NCBI GenBank assembly: GCA_024635995.1
Contig: JAGXHW010000036.1
Location: 21,326-85,325, forward strand
Length of the DNA: 64,000 nt
Reading direction: 5' to 3'
Source of the DNA: Clostridiaceae bacterium
GTDB lineage: Bacteria > Bacillota > Clostridia > Peptostreptococcales > Tindalliaceae
Shown in pieces: positions 58,137-64,000 of the stretch (its first letter is position 1; every line of letters begins with the position of its first letter). The notes beneath the pieces are model-generated. The model was not told the origin of the DNA. It saw only the letters and a program-made list of their open reading frames with translations, and made no database searches. A program made the position numbers and the translations under genes.

Positions 58137-60002
58137 ATGGGACAAAAAGTGAAACTAACCATGGCACAAGCCCTGGTACAATTTTTGAAAAACCAGTATC
58201 TGAGTTGCGAAGGTGAGGAAACCCCTTTTGTTCATGGGTTTATGGGGATTTTTGGCCACGGCAATGTGGTGGGACTTGGACAGGCTCTGGAGCAATACAA
58301 AGACCAAGTGACGTTTATACAGGGTAAAAATGAGCAGGACATTGCCCACGCTTGCATGGCTTATGCAAAACAAAAACGAAGAAGGGCGATTTATGCCTGT
58401 ACAGCTTCCATTGGTCCTGGTTCGTTAAACCTGGTGACGGCGGCAGGCACAGCCACAGTGAATAAGATTCCGTTGTTACTGTTACCTTCAGACACTTTCG
58501 CAGACCGACAGCCGGACCCTGTGTTGCAACAGGTTGAAGTGGAGTCTGACTACACCGTCAGTGTTAACGATGCCTTTAAACCGGTGAGCAAGTACTGGGA
58601 CCGTATCACCAGGCCAGAACAACTGATGACTGCCTGTCTGAACGCCATGCGAGTATTAACAGATCCCGAGCGAACCGGAACGGTTACCCTTTGTCTACCC
58701 CAGGATGTCCAGGGAGAAGTATATGATTATCCTGAGGATTTTTTTGCCAAAAGAACGTGGTATTTGGATAGAATGCCGCCGTCCATGGATGCTGTTCAAC
58801 GTGCGGCAACACTCATCGCCGGAAAAAAGAAACCCTTTATTATTTCTGGGGGTGGCGTACGGTACAGTGATGCTGGTGAAGCGGTGGCAGCTTTTTCAAG
58901 AAAATTTAGTATCCCCGTGGGAGAAACCCAGGCTGGTAAAGGGGAAATAACGGCGGATCACCCTTATTACACAGGTTGTGCCGGTATTTGCGGTACCTTA
59001 TCTGCTAATCGATTGATGAAAGAAGCAGATGTGATTATCGCAGTGGGCACAAAGTTGAATGATTTTGTCACCCATTCAAAGGGCGGGTTTCAGAATAACC
59101 AGGTGCCCTTGGTGTCGATCAATGTAAGCAAAATGGATGCCATGAAAATGGGTTCATTATCAGTGACAGCTGATGCCAGAAAAGGCATTGAAGCATTGTC
59201 TGAAGCATTGGAACATGCAGGCTATCAGACTGATTTTAAAGACGAAACCAACAAGGCACAGGAAGCTTGGAACACAGAACTGGAACGCTTAATGCAAATT
59301 GACCCGGCAGAGGGACTGTCGCAGACCCGTGTCTTGATGGAATTGAACCAGTTATTCCTTCCCTCTGATATTGTTGTTTCTGCTTCCGGTAGTTTACCAT
59401 CAGACCTTGAACGTATTTGGACGGTTAAAAAGCCGGGTACGTATCATCTGGAGTACGGGTTCTCGTGCATGGGCTATGAAACAGCAGGTGCGTTTGGGGT
59501 TAAACTGGCGGAGCCAGAAGCTGAGGTGTATGCTTTCGTCGGTGACGGGGCTTTTCTAATGGCACACTCCAATTTGGTGACCAGCTTGCAGGAACGAAAG
59601 AAAATAAATGTGTTGCTGTTTAACAACAGTGGTCATCATTGCATTCGCCAACTACAGAATGGTAAAGGCATTGATACGTATGGTACAGAGTTTCGATTCC
59701 GGGAACCTGGAGAACATGGATGGTCCGGTGAGTCTCTGCCCATCGATTTTACCAAGGTGGCGGAGGGGTACGGTGCTAAAAGCTACAGGGTAACCAACTT
59801 GTCACAACTGAAAGAAGCCCTGGAGCAAAGCCGACGGGACCACATTTCTACCCTGATCCAAATTGACGTATTACCGGGCACCATGACAGAAGGGTATGAA
59901 AACTTCTGGCGGGTGGGAACTGCCGGCAGTTCTCACAAAGACGCAGTAAATGAGGCTCATGAAGAAATGATGTCCACTGTCAACACACTTCGAAAATATT
60001 GA
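58137..60002 (+). CDS. iolD: 3D-(3,5/4)-trihydroxycyclohexane-1,2-dione acylhydrolase
   Basis: A 621-residue thiamine-diphosphate enzyme that opens the ring of the diketo-inositol intermediate to 5-deoxy-glucuronate. The N-terminal Pyr domain has HGFMGIFGHGNVVGLGQALE (about residues 28-47) and FIQGKNEQDIAHACMAYAKQ with the cofactor-activating Glu (about 60-79). The PP domain has FVGDGAFLMAHSNLVTSLQE with the GDG...N metal motif (about 466-487). Length and order fit IolD. GAGGGAAATA precedes the ATG. Confidence 0.94.
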   Translation: MGQKVKLTMAQALVQFLKNQYLSCEGEETPFVHGFMGIFGHGNVVGLGQALEQYKDQVTFIQGKNEQDIAHACMAYAKQKRRRAIYACTASIGPGSLNLVTAAGTATVNKIPLLLLPSDTFADRQPDPVLQQVEVESDYTVSVNDAFKPVSKYWDRITRPEQLMTACLNAMRVLTDPERTGTVTLCLPQDVQGEVYDYPEDFFAKRTWYLDRMPPSMDAVQRAATLIAGKKKPFIISGGGVRYSDAGEAVAAFSRKFSIPVGETQAGKGEITADHPYYTGCAGICGTLSANRLMKEADVIIAVGTKLNDFVTHSKGGFQNNQVPLVSINVSKMDAMKMGSLSVTADARKGIEALSEALEHAGYQTDFKDETNKAQEAWNTELERLMQIDPAEGLSQTRVLMELNQLFLPSDIVVSASGSLPSDLERIWTVKKPGTYHLEYGFSCMGYETAGAFGVKLAEPEAEVYAFVGDGAFLMAHSNLVTSLQERKKINVLLFNNSGHHCIRQLQNGKGIDTYGTEFRFREPGEHGWSGESLPIDFTKVAEGYGAKSYRVTNLSQLKEALEQSRRDHISTLIQIDVLPGTMTEGYENFWRVGTAGSSHKDAVNEAHEEMMSTVNTLRKY

Positions 60003-60015
60003 AAAGGGTGATCTG

Positions 60016-60849
60016 ATGAACAAAAAGGCACTTCACACAAAATCAATCTGGAAAAGCAACCTGATTTCTGACATCCGCATTGCCCGGCAGTCTGGTTTTG
60101 ATGCAGTGGAAATGGCAGGTGACAAGGTACATGATTACCTGGCAGCAGGCCTGTCAGTTGAAACAGTCAAAGAGACGATGGCAAAATATGATATGAAGAT
60201 GATTAGCATCAATGATGTGGCTTATGTTGAGCAGACAGACGATGAATCCATACGCCGCATGCTGGCACAGACAGATACCCTGGCAACCTTTGCACAACAG
60301 GTTGGTTGTGACTGCATCCAGCTGGTACCCCTCTGTGCTTTGGAGGGCCGGCCATGGGAAGAAATCAGGTTTTTGACAGGACAAAACATACGGCGAATTG
60401 CCGATGTAGGAGCACGCTATGGCGTTAAATTTCAGTTGGAACCGGTAGCCTGGTCACCCATTCACTCCCTTTCACAAAGTCTTGAACTGATTGAAGAAGT
60501 TGGTCGTGACAATTTTGGCATGGTCATTGATTTTTGGCATTTGTGGTATGGAGGCAAAACATCCCCTGATGATGTGGCCAACATGAAGAAAGAGTTGATT
60601 TATCACATTCATTTTGGTGATGGCAAGAAAAATAGTCCTGGGACAATGTGCGATGAAACAGACCTGCGAGGCTACTATGCCGGTGATGGTGACATCCCTG
60701 TACCGGAGTGGGTCTCAGCAGTAAAAGCTACGGGCTATGATGGCTGGTGGACATATGAACTGGTCAGCGCCCGGCACTGGCAGTCGGACACTCAGGAAGT
60801 GGCCGATAAAACAAGTCGTTTGCTTGATCAATACGTATTTCAAAAATAA
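60016..60849 (+). CDS. IolI/IolE-like sugar phosphate isomerase/epimerase (inosose-converting TIM barrel)
   Basis: A 277-residue xylose-isomerase-like TIM barrel. Metal-site residues lie in FQLEPVAW (Glu, about residues 139-146), MVIDFWHLW (Asp/His, about 173-181), IYHIHFGDG (His, about 201-209) and WWTYELVSA (Glu, about 247-255). The length is that of IolI (inosose isomerase, 278 residues in Bacillus subtilis), while IolE dehydratases are slightly longer, so either role is possible. It is 13 bases behind iolD and followed by a terminator. No iolG, iolA or inositol permease is in view. Confidence 0.78.
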   Translation: MNKKALHTKSIWKSNLISDIRIARQSGFDAVEMAGDKVHDYLAAGLSVETVKETMAKYDMKMISINDVAYVEQTDDESIRRMLAQTDTLATFAQQVGCDCIQLVPLCALEGRPWEEIRFLTGQNIRRIADVGARYGVKFQLEPVAWSPIHSLSQSLELIEEVGRDNFGMVIDFWHLWYGGKTSPDDVANMKKELIYHIHFGDGKKNSPGTMCDETDLRGYYAGDGDIPVPEWVSAVKATGYDGWWTYELVSARHWQSDTQEVADKTSRLLDQYVFQK

Positions 60850-60867
60850 ACAGGATTCTTGCGTTTA

Positions 60868-60900
60868 AAGCCTCTGGAGACAATCTGGAGGTTCTTTTTA
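60868..60900 (+). terminator. iol operon terminator
   Basis: AAGCCTC / GAGGTT hairpin with an interior loop, followed by CTTTTTAT. Confidence 0.65.
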
Positions 60901-61006
60901 TATAGAGTATTCTCAATTGAATGGGGTATACGATTAGTAGGTGATAAAATATCGTACGTTATATATAATATCTTAGACTTGATCGAAGATCAAAGGAGAG
61001 TTTATA

Positions 61007-61459
61007 ATGAAAAATTATGCAAAATTTGGTGGAATGATTGCAACATCAACGGTGGTTATGTTCATTTTTACGTATTTAAACACTTATGTGGCTGATCATG
61101 CCACTTTTAGTGAGACAAGGATGTATATGGCATTATTAATGGGTGCGTCCATGGCTCTCATTATGTTGGGGTTTATGCTGCATATGTTGAAGAATCGTCG
61201 AGTGAACATAGGAATCGTGGTAGCAAGCCTCTTTGTCTTTGCACTTGCCTTATTCCTGGTTCGCAGCCAAACGACAATTGATGATACTTCTTATATGAAA
61301 GCCATGATACCACATCATTCTATCGCCATTTTAACGAGTGAACGTGCTAATCTATCAGATCCACGGGTTCGGGAACTAGCTGATGAGATCATAGAGGCGC
61401 AGTTAAGGGAAATTGATGAGATGAAGAGACTGATAGAAGATCTTGAAAATGAGGAATAG
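61007..61459 (+). CDS. DUF305 membrane protein
   Basis: A 150-residue protein with three transmembrane helices (about residues 8-27, 40-62, 70-88) and a C-terminal DUF305 helix-rich segment. The DUF305 signature YMKAMIPHHSIAILTSERAN (about 100-119) carries the M.PHH pair thought to bind metal, followed by DPRVRELADEIIEAQLREID. Related proteins accompany copper-handling systems, but none is visible here. AAAGGAGAG precedes the ATG. It lies alone between terminators. Confidence 0.88.
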   Translation: MKNYAKFGGMIATSTVVMFIFTYLNTYVADHATFSETRMYMALLMGASMALIMLGFMLHMLKNRRVNIGIVVASLFVFALALFLVRSQTTIDDTSYMKAMIPHHSIAILTSERANLSDPRVRELADEIIEAQLREIDEMKRLIEDLENEE

Positions 61460-61553
61460 CAACTGAACTGACCAAAGAAAATGACAGATGTATTACGATT
61501 AACACATATATCGTTTATATCAGTTTCATAATGACACGAACCATATACGTATG

Positions 61554-61601
61554 AAGAAAGATCTAAACGCTAACCGCGTACGAGATCTTTCTTTATTTTT
61601 T
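61554..61601 (+). terminator. Rho-independent terminator
   Basis: An 11-pair stem AAGAAAGATCT / AGATCTTTCTT with an 18-base loop followed by TATTTTTT. Confidence 0.85.
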
Positions 61602-61675
61602 CCTATATGAATCAACTGTTATGCATTATAATGTAAATGACAACAACAAAGAAAAACGCACTGGAGGTGACACCT

Positions 61676-63232
61676 TTGGAAATATCCAGGATTAAAATAC
61701 TTACCATCGACAGACCGAAAATGACCCATGATGTGACGTCGGTTTTTGTTAAACATGACATCAACATTATCTGGATGGAAGCGTATACTTATGTGATTTA
61801 TGTGAAATTTCTGCAGCAGCCAAAAGCCCTGTGGCAGCAAATGAAAAAAGAATTGTTGAGTATTTCGGGTGTGGAAGAAGTGAAGGAAGTTGATTTCATC
61901 GTTCTGGAAGAGAAGGAACTTGAAGTCAGGGCTGTCTTAGATAGTATTTCCCAGGGCATTGTGATCATTGATAAAACAGGCAGTATTAAATATGTGAATC
62001 AGTATACGGCTGAACAGATTCTACATGTCAAAATGAGCGAAGTCATTGGCAAATCATTGGATTTTCTGGATAAAACCAAAACCATACACCGACTGATGGA
62101 ATCCTGGGATGACCGAATCGATCCACCCAGGGAGGAGATGATGATCCGCGGAAAAAATTACCTGGTCAGTACCACTCCCATTATCAGTGATGATGAAAAA
62201 ATATCTTCATATATGATCACCTTGGAAGACATGAACCGCATAGGTGAACTTTTTAACGTCAAACGGTATGATAATCCCATTACTTTCGATGATATTTTTG
62301 GGGTCAGCAATGAAATAAAAGCCACCATCAGCCAGGCCATGGCCTATTCACAGTCAGATTCACCGGTTTTGATCCTGGGTGAGAGTGGCACGGGCAAAGA
62401 GTTATTTGCCAGGGCCATGCACAATGCCAGTTCACGATCGTCCAAGATTTTTGTGGCTTTGAACTGCGCCGCCATCCCAGACCAGTTACTGGAAAGTGAA
62501 CTCTTTGGTTATGAAGAAGGTGCTTTTACCGGGGGAAAGAAGAGTGGAAAAACCGGTCTTCTGGAAATTGCCAATGGGGGCACGGTGTTTTTGGATGAAA
62601 TAGGCGAGATGCCTCCACATTTACAGGCAAAGTTACTGCGGGTGCTTCAGGAAAACAAAATCCGAAAATTGGGCAGTGGAAAAGAAATCTCCATCAATGT
62701 ACGTATTTTGACTGCCACTAACAGGGATTTGACCAATATGGTGGACACTGGCCAGTTTCGACTGGACCTCTTCTATCGAATTAACGTATTTACTCTGGTT
62801 GTACCACCCTTGCGGGAGCGTTCGGAAGACATTCGGGTATTGGTGGATGCCTTTGTCAACAATTATGGAAAAAAGTATGGTAAAAACAACTTATTGGTGC
62901 ACCATGATGTGTTAACTAATTTTGAAGCATATTACTGGCCGGGTAATGTACGTGAACTGCAAAATGTTATTGAAAGAGCCATTGCCATTACTGAGGGACA
63001 TACGATTCAACCTGAACACATACAATACCATCGGTTGCCAGGAAAGCAACAGGTACGACTTGCTGGAAGGACACTCAAGAAAACAATGGAGGAAACAGAG
63101 CGTGAACTGATCAGTGGGGCTTTGTCAAGCGGTCGAAGTATACGGGAGACAGCACGGTCCTTGGGGGTAACACATACACTTTTAATTAATCGAATGAAAA
63201 AATATGGAATAAAATTAAACCATAAGGAATGA
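61676..63232 (+). CDS. Sigma-54-dependent TyrR/BkdR-like transcriptional activator
   Basis: A 518-residue enhancer-binding protein. The N-terminal ACT-like domain ([20 protein letters not shown], about residues 4-23) may bind an amino acid. A PAS domain follows ([20 protein letters not shown], about 83-102). The AAA+ domain has Walker [13 protein letters not shown] (about 234-245), the sigma-54 contact loop GAFTGG instead of the usual GAFTGA (about 282-287) and Walker [14 protein letters not shown] (about 302-314). A Fis-type HTH ends the protein ([20 protein letters not shown]). The TTG at 61676 is chosen since GGAGGTGA lies just upstream, while the earlier ATG 61637 has no binding site and sits next to a TATAAT. 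It probably activates the -24/-12 promoter at 63356. Confidence 0.92.
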   Translation: MEISRIKILTIDRPKMTHDVTSVFVKHDINIIWMEAYTYVIYVKFLQQPKALWQQMKKELLSISGVEEVKEVDFIVLEEKELEVRAVLDSISQGIVIIDKTGSIKYVNQYTAEQILHVKMSEVIGKSLDFLDKTKTIHRLMESWDDRIDPPREEMMIRGKNYLVSTTPIISDDEKISSYMITLEDMNRIGELFNVKRYDNPITFDDIFGVSNEIKATISQAMAYSQSDSPVLILGESGTGKELFARAMHNASSRSSKIFVALNCAAIPDQLLESELFGYEEGAFTGGKKSGKTGLLEIANGGTVFLDEIGEMPPHLQAKLLRVLQENKIRKLGSGKEISINVRILTATNRDLTNMVDTGQFRLDLFYRINVFTLVVPPLRERSEDIRVLVDAFVNNYGKKYGKNNLLVHHDVLTNFEAYYWPGNVRELQNVIERAIAITEGHTIQPEHIQYHRLPGKQQVRLAGRTLKKTMEETERELISGALSSGRSIRETARSLGVTHTLLINRMKKYGIKLNHKE

Positions 63233-63355
63233 ATTTGAACCAGGTACCCATGGCGTTAAAAGCCCTCTGTCGAAAATTTACGGAATTGCGGTTTAAATAC
63301 GTTCCAAAGTAAAAAAACATTGATTCACCATTGTCTGTTTTCAAGGGTTGTAGAT

Positions 63356-63371
63356 TGGCACAGAAATTGCA
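63356..63371 (+). promoter_or_regulatory. Sigma-54 (-24/-12) promoter
   Basis: TGGCACAGAAATTGCA: GG and GC are separated by ten bases, as in the canonical TGGCAC-N5-TTGC. It lies 65 bases before the dehydrogenase start and directly behind the sigma-54 activator gene. Confidence 0.88.
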
Positions 63372-63435
63372 TCTATCAGGGAAGGAGGGTATTTTGATTA
63401 ATCTATGATTAAATGAAAAAAGGAGATGTTTGCCA

Positions 63436-64000
63436 ATGAAACCTATTTTTGAAATCATGCAGGAAGAAGATTTTGAACAGATCGTCTATGGATACGATAA
63501 GAACTCTGGTATGAAAGCGCTAATCTCAATTCACAACACTGCCCTTGGGCCAGCCTTTGGCGGTACCCGCATGATGCCCTATGAAACAGAGGACGATGCC
63601 ATGCAGGATGTGATGAAGCTGGGTAAAGCCATGACCTGGAAAAATGCCGCTTGCGGTATTGATTTTGGAGGAGGCAAGGCAGTAATCATTGGTGATGCCA
63701 AGACGGAAAAAACGGAAGACCTGCTTCGTGCTTTTGGCAGAATGGTGGAAGGTTTAGGAGGCCGTTATGTCACAGGAGTGGACATAGGTACCGATGAGAA
63801 TGACATGATTATTGTGCATAAAGAAACCAAATACAATGTAGCCTTACCAGAATCTTATGGCGGGGGTGGAAGCACCTCTGCAGCAACTGCCTTTGGATGT
63901 TTTGAGGGTATCAAGGCATCCGTGAAGGAAGTTTTTGAAGACGCTTCTCTGAAAGGGAAAAAAGTATCCATTCAGGGGATCGGCAACATCGGCTCTGTTC
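63436..64000 (+). CDS. Leucine/valine/phenylalanine dehydrogenase-type enzyme, 3'-truncated by window edge
   Basis: An amino-acid dehydrogenase of the Glu/Leu/Phe/Val family that reversibly deaminates a branched-chain or aromatic amino acid with NAD. Visible parts are HNTALGPAFGGTRMMPYE (about residues 33-50) and GKAMTWKNAACGIDFGGGKA, holding the two catalytic lysines (about 64-83). VTGVDIGTDENDM (about 112-124) follows, and the start of the NAD fold is KGKKVSIQGIGNIGSV at the window end. Leucine dehydrogenase is most likely from the sequence and the BkdR-like regulator; in related Clostridia the following genes make branched-chain acyl-CoA, but they are outside the window. The reading frame is still open at base 64000. 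Confidence 0.9.
   Translation, partial: MKPIFEIMQEEDFEQIVYGYDKNSGMKALISIHNTALGPAFGGTRMMPYETEDDAMQDVMKLGKAMTWKNAACGIDFGGGKAVIIGDAKTEKTEDLLRAFGRMVEGLGGRYVTGVDIGTDENDMIIVHKETKYNVALPESYGGGGSTSAATAFGCFEGIKASVKEVFEDASLKGKKVSIQGIGNIGSV

Noticed and set aside
1..64000. CRISPR arrays, rRNA, tRNA genes, prophage genes or a complete insertion sequence
   Set aside because: No regularly spaced direct repeats, no tRNA cloverleaf or rRNA core sequence, and no intact integrase or transposase was recognised on either strand by eye.

Overview
The window looks like chromosome of an anaerobic, moderate-G+C Firmicute, most likely a Clostridia-class amino-acid fermenter. The evidence is strong AGGAGG-type ribosome binding sites, many textbook sigma-A promoters and T-run terminators, a bifurcating-type [FeFe] hydrogenase, tryptophanase, methionine gamma-lyase, several amidohydrolases/dipeptidases, a TRAP transporter, inositol catabolism, and a sigma-54 regulator beside a leucine-dehydrogenase-type gene. 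No ribosomal RNA, tRNA, CRISPR array, prophage or complete insertion sequence was recognised. Both ends cut a gene: trehalose synthase/phosphatase on the left, an amino-acid dehydrogenase on the right.

Layout. 0-6 kb: trehalose-6-P synthase/phosphatase (5'-truncated), YjbQ, a cyclic-di-GMP-I riboswitch with a terminator in front of a secreted acidic protein, an AI-2E-family permease and an exported M19 dipeptidase. 6-9 kb: a four-domain sulfur-handling flavoprotein (CoA-disulfide-reductase + rhodanese + TusA + DsrE) read leftward from a consensus promoter with a GC-rich palindrome at the transcription start. 9-14 kb: a putative ECF-type S protein, then a four-gene [FeFe]-hydrogenase operon. 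14.2-15.7 kb: fragments of genes, several of them paralogues of intact genes in this window. 15.7-21 kb: housekeeping genes including an M20 amidohydrolase followed by an ADP-ribosylglycohydrolase, ending in methionine gamma-lyase. 21.9-26.3 kb: aconitase, isocitrate dehydrogenase and citrate synthase in one overlapping operon (the oxidative branch to 2-oxoglutarate). 26.6-28.8 kb: tryptophanase and an IclR regulator. 29-34.3 kb: an opine-dehydrogenase-family enzyme, a GntR regulator and a TRAP transporter, with the same operator-like sequence in front of enzyme and transporter. 34.3-36.7 kb: an orphan structured element resembling the right end of IS200/IS605 elements, an AlkD-like protein, a Cys-rich pentapeptide-repeat protein and an XRE fragment. 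36.8-42.8 kb: TetR, alpha/beta hydrolase, UvrA2-like ATPase, then HtpG. 42.9-47.9 kb: M20 enzyme, MsrB, an N-acyl-D-amino-acid-deacylase-like enzyme coupled to a second ADP-ribosylglycohydrolase, and a small zincin. 48.1-49.7 kb: a compact three-gene cassette resembling ExbB/TolQ-ExbD/TolR motors. 49.7-55 kb: SelO, a 44-residue lipoprotein, an AT-rich PAP2 gene, an FMN reductase, an M48 protease. 54.5-60.9 kb: a divergent DeoR regulator and iolC-iolJ-iolB-iolD plus an IolI/IolE-like gene. 61-64 kb: a DUF305 membrane protein, the sigma-54 regulator and a -24/-12 promoter for the truncated dehydrogenase.

How they fit together. Amino acids and dipeptides are hydrolysed (M19, M20, D-acylase types), deaminated (tryptophanase, methionine gamma-lyase, leucine-type dehydrogenase, opine dehydrogenase), and reducing power can leave as H2 through the NAD(P)-linked hydrogenase. 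Sulfide/persulfide from methionine or cysteine breakdown is a plausible substrate for the multidomain sulfur protein. The most unusual items are the ExbB/ExbD-like cassette in an apparently Gram-positive setting, the riboswitch-controlled secreted protein, the shared operator of the opine/TRAP locus, the orphan IS605-like RNA element with a second partial copy 17 kb away, and the gene fragments at 14.3-14.6 kb.
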